From positions 1-42,158 of the IMG/VR virus record IMGVR_UViG_3300046809_000277: a stretch of DNA of 42,158 nt, one strand, 5' to 3'. A program made the translations under genes and the position numbers. Source of the DNA: a virus. The notes beneath the pieces are model-generated. The model was not told the origin of the DNA, did not search any database, and saw only the letters and a list, made by a program, of their open reading frames with translations. Of this stretch, positions 28,810 through 35,147 are shown piece after piece. Positions within the stretch are counted from its first letter, which is position 1; each line of letters starts with the position of its first letter.

Positions 28810-30308
28810 TTGCTGCCTCCCAACGTGTCGGCGATGTCTGCGATGGACTGCGGAGCGGCCCACTGCTCGCGCGCCTCGGGCGTCACGGTCGCGTGGATGA
28901 TGCGGAACCCGTTGGACTTCCGGTAGTCGATGCACAGGCCGGCGAGGGTCAGCGCGTGCTGTTGCTTGCGCAGGTGCGTGCTCAGGCTCTTGGGCGAGGA
29001 CGGCCACCACGCACGACCGGGCCGGCCGGCGTCGTCGGGGGCGTAGCGGCCGATGGCGGACAGCAACTCACCCGCCGTGCCGGACCACTCGCCGCCGTCC
29101 TCGGTCGCCACGGCGCGGAGCAGCGCGACGAGGACGGGCTCATCAAAGACACGCTCTATCTGCGCCTCGGTCGCCTCGCGGTTGAGGGCGTCGATGTACC
29201 CGGGGGAGTCGACGCTGTCCATCGCAACGAAGATCTTTGCGAAGTTGATGAACCGGTACCCGGACGTGTCCTCGGTCGTGATTCCGTCGAGGGCGACCAG
29301 CGCGGCGGCCATGTCGTCGAGCAGCGCGCCGAGGATGTGCGGGTGTGCCTCGCGGAGGTCGACCATCAGGTCATCGTCCGCGCGGATGTTCGCCACGGTC
29401 ATCCGCTCGAACTCAAGGAAGATCATGCGTTCCTCGGCGTCGGACTCCAGGCCGGCGGGCTTGATCTTGCCGGTAAAGATGCCCGTGCGCTTCAGCGAGT
29501 ACGCCACGGTGTCCGAGTTGGTGTAGAGCTTGCGCTCGACGACGCGATGACCGGTGACCAGCGAGCACAGCCAGTTGGATACGTCCTCTGACATCTTGGT
29601 CATGTTGTCGGCGGTCAGGAGATAGTTCGCCTTGGCCACGACGTTGTTCTCGCGCTCGGATTTCTTGAGGACGGCGCCCATCTCGGTCTGCGGTTCCAGG
29701 ACGTTCGCGAGCATGAGCCCGCGCGTCGTCTTGCCGGAGCCCTGCGAGCCGAGGAAGTAGATCATCGGGCGGGCGGTGTCCGGAAGCACCTGCGCGACCA
29801 GCCACCCCCACGCGATGCGGAACCGGTCGTCATCGGCGTCGAGGGCGAGCAGCGCGGCCAGCTCGGCACGCGAGCCACCGGACGAGGGGAAGGGAAGGGC
29901 GTTGGTCGTGGCCGAGCGGGTGAACAGGGCCGGACACTCCCAGCCGTGCCGGGGGTCGCGGACCTTCCAGCCGGCCGGCGAGACCTCGACATAGGCGCCG
30001 GTCGAGTCGCCGAGGTCGAGGTAAGTCGAGTCGCCCAGACGCGCCAGGCGGAGGAAGACCTCGCGCACGGGCGCGTTGCGGGTGACCGCGGACAGGACCG
30101 TGAGTGCACTGGTCATGACCTGCGGGCCGGGGATGTCCCCCGAGGACAGGAACGCGGCGGCGAGGTCGGTGGCGGCCTGGTCGAGCGTGAGCGCGACGCG
30201 GAGCGCGTTGTCACCCTTGGGGATGGCGTACGGCTCGCCTGCGGGCGTCCTGACGAACGTAAACAGGCGGTGCGCCTCGGCCACCACATCAGCGGCGGTG
30301 ATGGCCAC
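28806..30308 (-). CDS. Helicase/primase-like P-loop ATPase
   Basis: 500 residues. The P-loop MIYFLGSQGSGKTTRGLMLA is at about residues 186-205, with GAVLKKSERENNVVAKANYL and YLLTADNMTKMSEDVSNWLC following, and SLKRTGIFTGKIKPAGL and ERMIFLEFERM beyond, the core of phage D5/P4-like SF3 helicases. The N-terminal 180 residues may hold a divergent primase or DNA-binding region. The start is GTG 30308 with GAGAGG upstream. It lies 67 bases downstream of motif copy E and is followed with overlap by a small gene and DNA polymerase, so a replicative helicase role is likely. Confidence 0.75.
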   Translation of the reverse strand: MAITAADVVAEAHRLFTFVRTPAGEPYAIPKGDNALRVALTLDQAATDLAAAFLSSGDIPGPQVMTSALTVLSAVTRNAPVREVFLRLARLGDSTYLDLGDSTGAYVEVSPAGWKVRDPRHGWECPALFTRSATTNALPFPSSGGSRAELAALLALDADDDRFRIAWGWLVAQVLPDTARPMIYFLGSQGSGKTTRGLMLANVLEPQTEMGAVLKKSERENNVVAKANYLLTADNMTKMSEDVSNWLCSLVTGHRVVERKLYTNSDTVAYSLKRTGIFTGKIKPAGLESDAEERMIFLEFERMTVANIRADDDLMVDLREAHPHILGALLDDMAAALVALDGITTEDTSGYRFINFAKIFVAMDSVDSPGYIDALNREATEAQIERVFDEPVLVALLRAVATEDGGEWSGTAGELLSAIGRYAPDDAGRPGRAWWPSSPKSLSTHLRKQQHALTLAGLCIDYRKSNGFRIIHATVTPEAREQWAAPQSIADIADTLGGSK

Positions 30309-30374
30309 TGGGCATCATGCCTCTCGTCTGATTCGGTCCGAGCCGGGGCGTCCGGCCGGTTGCTTGCGCGGATG

Positions 30375-30395
30375 ACGTGTCAGTCGGGGGGAAGG
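30375..30395 (-). promoter_or_regulatory. C-tract motif copy E (candidate phage promoter)
   Basis: Minus strand: CCTTCCCCCCG, ACT, GACACGT, then CATCCGCGC. It overlaps the last codons and TGA of the 30380-30733 nuclease gene (GLPPD stop), 67 bases before the helicase GTG. Confidence 0.75.
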
Positions 30396-30733
30396 CCGCG
30401 CAGGGCGCGCAGGACGGCGGCGAAGGTCTCCAGCGTCATCACGACGTAGGCCGATTCGACCGGGCGCCGGGCGCGCTTGACGACCGCGGCGCCGTAGGGC
30501 TGGCCGGCGACGCGCTTCTGTTTCTCGGCGCCGTCGAGCCCTTCCCGAATCGCGGTCTCCCACGACTTGTAGTTCTTCGCCTGCAAGATGAACGGGTCTA
30601 CGCCGTGCACGTCGCCCGCGTCCTCGTGGCCTTCCTCGTAGGGCTTGAACGCGTCGATGCCCTTGGAGCGCAGGAAGCGGCGCACGGCGAGTTCCCACGC
30701 GGTGCCCTTGGCCTTGTTCGCGTTCGGGCTCAC
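30380..30733 (-). CDS. Holliday junction resolvase-like nuclease
   Basis: 117 residues from a GTG overlapping the upstream stop (GTGA). GTAWELAVRRFLRSKGIDAF supplies the helix with Glu, EDAGDVHGVDPFILQAKNY the D-x(n)-QxK core of PD-(D/E)XK nucleases of the Hjc/restriction-like fold, and YGAAVVKRARRPVESAYVVM the following strands. It probably resolves recombination branches during late replication and packaging. The 3' end of the gene overlaps promoter-like motif copy E. Confidence 0.75.
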   Translation of the reverse strand: MSPNANKAKGTAWELAVRRFLRSKGIDAFKPYEEGHEDAGDVHGVDPFILQAKNYKSWETAIREGLDGAEKQKRVAGQPYGAAVVKRARRPVESAYVVMTLETFAAVLRALRGLPPD

Positions 30734-31026
30734 AGGCGCTCCCCCGGAATACCGAAGCGCGCGACGGTGAACTCGGCGGCCTGGCGGTCGTCGTAGGCAC
30801 GGCGGTACTCGTCCACGATGCGCGCGGCGCGGATGCGGCGGGCCGCTTCCTGAAGGTCGGCGGCGAGCGCGTCGAGGGTGTCGGGGTCGGAGAACACGGC
30901 GCGGCCGAAGCGGTTGACGAAGATCTCGGCGACGGGGATACCGGTGGCCTCGGCACGGCCGACGAACACCTCGGCGGAGCGGGACGGAACCAGCACAGCG
31001 ATGGGGCGGGACTTGACCTTGATCAT
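30730..31026 (-). CDS. Hypothetical small protein
   Basis: 98 residues. MIKVKSRPIAVLVPSRSAEV, VNRFGRAVFSDPDTLDALAA and a basic, Ala-rich helical C-terminal half (EAARRIRAARIVDEYRRAYD). GGAGG is six bases before the ATG. Its stop overlaps the resolvase start, so the two are translated together. No family recognised. Confidence 0.65.
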   Translation of the reverse strand: MIKVKSRPIAVLVPSRSAEVFVGRAEATGIPVAEIFVNRFGRAVFSDPDTLDALAADLQEAARRIRAARIVDEYRRAYDDRQAAEFTVARFGIPGERL

Positions 31027-31054
31027 GTTGGACCTCCGTTCGGGAACGTGGAAA

Positions 31055-31096
31055 CGCCCCGCCCCCGCGGCGTCGAGTGCGGCGGGGACGGGGCGT
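31055..31096 (-). terminator. Terminator between membrane peptide gene and 31026 gene
   Basis: On the minus strand CGCCCCGTCCCCGC, loop, GCGGGGGCGGGGCG, then TTTCC. It follows the stop at 31110 and precedes the next ribosome site. Confidence 0.85.
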
Positions 31097-31109
31097 GTCG
31101 AGGGGTGGA

Positions 31110-31268
31110 TCAGTGGGCGCCCACGGCGGTCAGCCACTCGACGATGCGGACGGCCGACCACAGGGCGACGCCGCCGAACGCGATGAGGAAGACGCCGATG
31201 ATGGCGAGGATGAGGTACGCGACGAACGTTGCGACAGCGCGGTTGGGCTCGCGCTCGTCGTCGCTCAC
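31110..31268 (-). CDS. Small single-span membrane protein
   Basis: 52 residues from a GTG overlapping the upstream stop (GTGA). A charged N-terminus (VSDDEREPNR) is followed by a long hydrophobic stretch (FVAYLILAIIGVFLIAFGGV) and WSAVRIVEWLTAVGAH. It sits after the directionality factor gene, in the same transcript. The function is unknown. Confidence 0.65.
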   Translation of the reverse strand: MSDDEREPNRAVATFVAYLILAIIGVFLIAFGGVALWSAVRIVEWLTAVGAH

Positions 31269-32017
31269 CGGACCGGACCGAGGAGCTTCAGCGCGGCGGT
31301 GTTGTACTCGACCAGCTTGCCGGCGCGGGCGCCGGTCTTGGCGGTGAAGGACACGCGCTCGATCGTGAGTTTCGCGCGGACCGGAACGGGCTCGCCGGTC
31401 TCGGAGTCCTCGGCGTAGTCGATGAGCTGCTGCTCGATCCGGTCGCGGTCGACCTGCTTGCCGATGCTCTTGCCGGTCGAGGAGTAACGGAACTTGCCGA
31501 GGTCCGAGGCGCGGCCGACGTCGCCCTGAATGGTGACGTTGCCCATGCTGTCGTCGAGGTGGAACCAGATCACCGTTTCCAGGGACGGACCGAGGCCGTC
31601 CGAGGCGAGCTTCAGCCGCTCGTCGAGGGTCATCTGTGCGTGGGGGTCGCGCTCGCCGTCCGACTTCATGGCGCCGTCGCTGGTGTAGACGACTTCACCG
31701 GCCCGGTTGCGCTGTATGAACTGCTGGCGGATCGCGCGCGGACCTTCCAGGACGATCGTGATGGACTTGGCGGCCGTGTAGACCTCCAACGCTTCCTCGC
31801 TCTTGGTCTCCCACTCCGCGGGAGCCTCGCCGCCGAGCAGTTCGTGAACGGCGTCAGCGATCACGGGGTCGCCGGTCGTCACGCGCCACTCGTTGAGGGA
31901 CTGCGGAGTCTTGTTGTCGTCGAGGTAGCCGGCGCGGAACGAGCCGACGACGTCGGCGAACTGCGCCTTGGGCTGCGCGTTCTGCTCCTCGGCGGTCCGG
32001 AAGATGTTGAGTGCCAA
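31265..32017 (-). CDS. Gp3-like recombination directionality factor
   Basis: About 250 residues. FRTAEEQNAQPKAQFADVVG, LNEWRVTTGDPVIADAVHEL, LGGEAPAEWETKSEEALEVY and a C-terminal SFTAKTGARAGKLVEYNTAA follow the Gp3-like family, whose phiC31 member turns the serine integrase into an excisionase. Size agrees. The start is taken as TTG 32017 (GAGAGG seven bases before it); no ATG or GTG fits as well. It lies with the replication genes, as in phiC31, away from the integrase. Match is by recall of the family pattern, not by alignment. Confidence 0.75.
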   Translation of the reverse strand: MALNIFRTAEEQNAQPKAQFADVVGSFRAGYLDDNKTPQSLNEWRVTTGDPVIADAVHELLGGEAPAEWETKSEEALEVYTAAKSITIVLEGPRAIRQQFIQRNRAGEVVYTSDGAMKSDGERDPHAQMTLDERLKLASDGLGPSLETVIWFHLDDSMGNVTIQGDVGRASDLGKFRYSSTGKSIGKQVDRDRIEQQLIDYAEDSETGEPVPVRAKLTIERVSFTAKTGARAGKLVEYNTAALKLLGPVR

Positions 32018-32081
32018 CGTGTTGCCTCTCTGGAAAAGCTGTCTGACGTGGGGAAAGGCCCCGGGGGGCTGACACCCTTTA

Positions 32082-32102
32082 CGTGTCTGGCGGGGGGAAG
32101 CC
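32082..32102 (-). promoter_or_regulatory. C-tract motif copy F (candidate phage promoter)
   Basis: Minus strand: GCTTCCCCCCG, CCA, GACACGT, then AAAGGGTGTC. 65 bases before the directionality factor start. Its GACAC can pair with GTGTC just downstream. A palindrome copy (32121-32126) lies 19 bases upstream, so the two motifs meet here. Confidence 0.75.
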
Positions 32103-32133
32103 CGCCCCGGGATGTGCGCAACGTTGGGCGTGA

Positions 32134-32523
32134 CTACTCGGGAAGAGGAAGGCCGGGCGGACGCGTGGGCTTGGGCTTGTTCACGCACTTGCCGGACTGG
32201 CCGAGAATCGTCGCGATGTTGCCGGACCGGCGGGATCCCATGTGGGGGAGCACGGACTCCATGACGGCGACGGCCTTGGGTCCGGACACCTCGGCGTGCC
32301 ACGTGGCCTGTGCGGGCGCCTGGTGGAGACGCAAGGTCACGTTGGACCCCATCAGCGTCGCGGCGCGGCCGACGACGTCCCGATCAGTCATGCCGACACG
32401 GACGCGGGGGTACCGGCCGCGGTGCATGTCGAAGGTGCCCTCACCTTCCAACAGGCCGGCGAGCCAGATGACGTCACGGACGTCGTCGAGGTGCGTGACG
32501 TTGTCGTTGGCGGGCGCGCTCAC
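32134..32523 (-). CDS. LAGLIDADG homing endonuclease-like protein
   Basis: 129 residues from a GTG overlapping the upstream stop (GTGA). VIWLAGLLEGEGTFDMHRGR carries one LAGLIDADG helix with the catalytic acidic residue, followed by PRVRVGMTDRDVVGRAATLM and YLPHMG-like strands (VMESVLPHMGSRRSGNIATI). A single-motif protein of this size would act as a homodimer. It is free-standing, not in an intron or intein that I can see. Such genes spread by cutting related phage DNA. Confidence 0.8.
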   Translation of the reverse strand: MSAPANDNVTHLDDVRDVIWLAGLLEGEGTFDMHRGRYPRVRVGMTDRDVVGRAATLMGSNVTLRLHQAPAQATWHAEVSGPKAVAVMESVLPHMGSRRSGNIATILGQSGKCVNKPKPTRPPGLPLPE

Positions 32524-32861
32524 GCGGACTCCTCGGGGGTGGTGGTGGTGTCGAAGACGGTGGAGAGCAGCCGGCGGGCCGTGTCCTCGTCCGTGCCAGA
32601 GAGCGCGGCGGACTGCTCGGCGGCCTGGCGGTAGGCGTCATCGGCGGAGGCGGCCACGGCGGCGTTCGCGCGGCACGCGGGACACTGCCCGCACTCGTAG
32701 GGGGCGACCAGCCCGAGGAAGACGAGGATCGCGTTCGCGTGGTTGAACGCGTCGGCGAGGGCGGCGACGGCGGACTCGGCGTCACCGGCCCCGGCGGCGG
32801 CGAGGTAGTTGGCGCGTGCGGCGGTGAAGCTCGCGGCGGCATCCTCAAGGGGTTGGAACAC
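32520..32861 (-). CDS. Hypothetical protein with Cys motif
   Basis: 113 residues from GTG 32861 (AGGA eight bases before it), 38 bases after motif copy G. Mostly helical, with FNHANAILVFLGLVAPYECG and GQCPACRANAAVAASADDAY, giving a CxxCxxC motif that could bind metal. Its stop overlaps the start of the LAGLIDADG gene. No family recognised. Confidence 0.6.
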   Translation of the reverse strand: MFQPLEDAAASFTAARANYLAAAGAGDAESAVAALADAFNHANAILVFLGLVAPYECGQCPACRANAAVAASADDAYRQAAEQSAALSGTDEDTARRLLSTVFDTTTTPEESA

Positions 32862-32899
32862 TGAAGGTTTCCTCTCTGTGCGTTGCGGTTGCACCGATG

Positions 32900-32920
32900 A
32901 CGTGTCGACCGGGGGGAAAC
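32900..32920 (-). promoter_or_regulatory. C-tract motif copy G (candidate phage promoter)
   Basis: Minus strand: GTTTCCCCCCG, GTC, GACACGT, then CATCGGTGCAACC. 38 bases to the 32861 start. The bases after the core match copy H for at least 13 positions. Confidence 0.8.
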
Positions 32921-32924
32921 GCAG

Positions 32925-32962
32925 AACGGCCCGCCCCGGCGGAGATGCCGGAACGGGCCGTT
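32925..32962 (-). terminator. Terminator after exonuclease gene
   Basis: AACGGCCCGTTCCGGC and GCCGGGGCGGGCCGTT (16 pairs with two wobbles on the minus strand) stand 11 bases past the exonuclease stop and are followed directly by motif copy G. Confidence 0.85.
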
Positions 32963-32973
32963 CGTGGGGAGGA

Positions 32974-33801
32974 TCAGCCGGAGACGCGACGGCCTCGGCG
33001 GGCGGGCTTCTGCTCGGCGGCGATGGTCTCGAAGTCGAGGGTGTAGGCGGGCATGGGGGCGATCACTTCGCGTTCCTTGCCGTCGACCCACCGGAAGATC
33101 TCACGCAGGTGCAGAAAGTACTTGAAGACGTCCTCGTCGCAGTCGACCTCGACCACCTGAATCTTCTCGGGCCGGACGTGGACGACCAGCCCGCCGTCAG
33201 CCTTGGGCGTGGGCGTGGTCGAGCCGTCCGGACTGAGGATGTGGTCGGAGTAGCGATAGGCCGAGAGCTGCAAGGCGACCTCGGCGTGAATGCCGGAACG
33301 GGTCGTCTTGTAGTCGATGAACACGGGCTTGCCGTCGATGGAGCCGAAGGCGTCGAACGAGCCCGCATAGTCGTGCTGCTCGCTGTGAACGGTCTGTTCC
33401 TGCAACTCGACCTTGAGGCCGGTCTCGTCCAACATGCGCCGGAACAGTTGCGCGAACGGAAGCACGTCGGGCGAGAGCTTGGGATCCTTGCCGTTGGCGA
33501 TCTCCTCAAACGCGGAGTGCGCGAGCGTGCCGAGGTCGGCGGCGGCGCCGGTCGTGCGGCGGGGGGCGCCCTTGAGGTAGTCGATGGCGCCTTGACGGTC
33601 GCCCCGGAGAACGATGTTCACCATGTCGCCGAGGTGGTCGATGGCGTACTCGGCCACGACCTTCCCGGTCCAGTGCTGAAGGAAGGGCTTCGGAAGCATC
33701 CCGATGACCGAGGTAACTCCGGGGATCTTGAGGCCGGTGTCGGGGTGAACGTAGTAGCGAGACGCGCCGCGTGTGAGCGTGCGGACCTTGGGGGTCGTCA
33801 T
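32974..33801 (-). CDS. RecB/Cas4-like PD-(D/E)XK exonuclease
   Basis: 275 residues. GVTSVIGMLPKPFLQHWTGK and DLGTLAHSAFEEI are the N-terminal motifs, and YAGSFDAFGSIDGKPVFIDY followed by KTTRSG contains the D...(D)xK core (GSFD, IDYKTT), with a downstream QLSAYRY helix typical of the RecB-family nuclease motif. Probably the recombination exonuclease of the phage. The ATG at 33801 lies 44 bases after motif copy H. A candidate replication origin follows upstream. Confidence 0.85.
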   Translation of the reverse strand: MTTPKVRTLTRGASRYYVHPDTGLKIPGVTSVIGMLPKPFLQHWTGKVVAEYAIDHLGDMVNIVLRGDRQGAIDYLKGAPRRTTGAAADLGTLAHSAFEEIANGKDPKLSPDVLPFAQLFRRMLDETGLKVELQEQTVHSEQHDYAGSFDAFGSIDGKPVFIDYKTTRSGIHAEVALQLSAYRYSDHILSPDGSTTPTPKADGGLVVHVRPEKIQVVEVDCDEDVFKYFLHLREIFRWVDGKEREVIAPMPAYTLDFETIAAEQKPARRGRRVSG

Positions 33802-34202
33802 GGGTGGTGGTGCCTTCCCGAGCGGGGCGGTTGGTTGCACCGATGACGTGTCGCTCGGGGGGAAACGCGGGTGAGTGAATCAGGGTCGGAAGGGTCGCAA
33901 AACGCAGGCGAAAGCGGGCCGTTCCCGTGAAGTTCTTATATATAAAGAGAGGAGAAGAGTAGTAATGTCTGAATTGAGGGGGAAGGGGGAGGGCGCGCGG
34001 CCGGCGAGGAAGCGCGGCGGTTGACCCTTGCGACCCTGCGACCCTTGCGACCCTTGCGGCCCTCCAAAACGGGCATACGCGGGCGGAGCGGGACGTCATG
34101 AAGGGTCCGGCGCCCCGGATGCCCAAAAATGTGAGGGCCGCAAACCGTGTTGGCTTGCGGCCCTGCGGCCCTGCGCGTGCGACCCTGCGGCCCTGTGCGG
34201 CC
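33802..34202. other. Candidate replication origin (400-bp non-coding)
   Basis: No gene. It contains, in order, motif copy H; AGGGTCGC (33894-33901, inverse of the repeat unit); an AT-rich tract (33930-33980 with TTATATATAAAG) in an otherwise very GC-rich genome; about five GCGRCCCT-type units at 34022-34055; and about five more at 34156-34205. Iteron-like arrays next to an AT tract and beside replication genes are the usual look of an origin. Alternative readings are a promoter (TATATATAAG on the minus strand) or a protein-binding leader. Confidence 0.55.
33845..33865 (-). promoter_or_regulatory. C-tract motif copy H (candidate phage promoter)
   Basis: Minus strand: GTTTCCCCCCG, AGC, GACACGT, then CATCGGTGCAACC. 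44 bases to the exonuclease ATG. It lies at the downstream end of the candidate origin gap. Confidence 0.8.
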
Positions 34203-34817
34203 CTACTCCGCACCGGGCGGCGGCGGCCACGTCCGGATGATCTCGTGGGCGCGGGCGGAAATCCCCTCCAACAGGAGACGTGCCTCTCGGAAGTGCTCGG
34301 GGTAGTTCGGGCTTGCCCTCTCGGCGGCGCTGAGCGGCCGAACGGCGTTGAACACGGCCAGGACGCCGCGGAGGTATGCGAGGCGAGCCTCGGGCGTCTC
34401 CGGCACGCCCTCGACACCCGCGGCGGCCACTATGGCGGACGTCCGCTCGCGTAGCTCGGCCTGGCGCTCGCGCGGGTTCTCGGCACGGAGCCCGATGGCT
34501 TCGATGTCCTCGGGGGACAAGCGCTCGCGCAGCGCGTTGGCGATGTGGTAGCGGGCGAGCTTCTGAATGGCCTTGCCCTCGTCGGGGCTGAAGTTGGCGG
34601 CGCCGTAGAGGTCGGCGATGGCGGCGCGGTAGGCGCCCGTGCGCCCGGTCCAGTCCGGCTCTCCGGAGTCGGTGAGGAAGTGCTCACGGTAGCTGAGGGT
34701 TGCCTCGGCGAGGTCGCGGAGCAGCGCCGTCCGGCGGTCGCGGTCGTCGGCCGGGAGAGAGCGGATCGCGCGGAGGACGCGGGTGACCTCGGCTTCAGTG
34801 GCGCGCTTGGTGGACAT
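34203..34817 (-). CDS. Hypothetical helical protein, first gene of the replication arm
   Basis: 204 residues from the ATG at 34817. Helical and charged: STKRATEAEVTRVLRAIRSL, DEGKAIQKLARYHIANALRE, RLLLEGISARAHEIIRTWPP. No ribosome site is seen, and a TACGAT -10 ends six bases before the ATG, so the message could be leaderless. Next to the candidate origin, so an origin-binding or replication role is possible. No family recognised. Confidence 0.65.
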   Translation of the reverse strand: MSTKRATEAEVTRVLRAIRSLPADDRDRRTALLRDLAEATLSYREHFLTDSGEPDWTGRTGAYRAAIADLYGAANFSPDEGKAIQKLARYHIANALRERLSPEDIEAIGLRAENPRERQAELRERTSAIVAAAGVEGVPETPEARLAYLRGVLAVFNAVRPLSAAERASPNYPEHFREARLLLEGISARAHEIIRTWPPPPGAE

Positions 34818-34823
34818 GCGCTC

Positions 34824-34853
34824 ATCGTAGGGCGCAGCTTGCTGCGACAGCAA
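34824..34853 (-). promoter_or_regulatory. Host-type promoter for 34817 gene
   Basis: Minus strand: TTGCTG (34853-34848), 18-base spacer, TACGAT (34829-34824). A 15-bp inverted repeat, TTGCTG-TCG-CAGCAA, begins with the -35 and could be a small operator. Not the AACGTT palindrome. Confidence 0.55.
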
Positions 34854-34860
34854 ACCGAAA

Positions 34861-34900
34861 CGCCCCGCCCAACGTCGACAGGCGACGATCGGGCGGGGCG
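34861..34900 (-). terminator. Terminator of the late operon
   Basis: CGCCCCGCCC and GGGCGGGGCG form a 10-bp stem, followed on the minus strand by TTTCGGTTTG. It ends the roughly 21-kb late operon after the endolysin-holin gene. A palindrome copy (34902-34907) sits between the gene stop and the stem, and a half-site lies in the loop (34871). Confidence 0.85.
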
Positions 34901-34925
34901 CAACGTTGGGCGCAACTAGGGCCTA

Positions 34926-35147
34926 CTAGGCGGGCGTGTGCGGCTGCTCGACCACGGTCGAGCCGCTGAGGACGCTTATCGAGGTCAGCACGGAAACCAG
35001 GGCGGCGCCACCCGCCACAGCCCCGATGTTGGACCAGTTGACCGCTACGACGTTGCTCTGACCGACGCCGAGCATGGCGACGGCCGTCTGTACGAACGTC
35101 TTGAGGCTGCGCTCGGCGACGTACTGCCAATAGGTCCGGGTCCACAT
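34926..35147 (-). CDS. Candidate internally initiated holin
   Basis: The in-frame ATG at 35147 starts a 73-residue r1t-type holin (two hydrophobic stretches, LKTFVQTAVAMLGVG and IGAVAGGAALVSVLTSISVL), the usual length for the family. GGAAGGAA lies 11 bases upstream, somewhat far but purine-rich. If used, one gene yields both a full lysin-holin and a free holin. No other holin-like gene of this type is seen. Confidence 0.55.
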   Translation of the reverse strand: MWTRTYWQYVAERSLKTFVQTAVAMLGVGQSNVVAVNWSNIGAVAGGAALVSVLTSISVLSGSTVVEQPHTPA

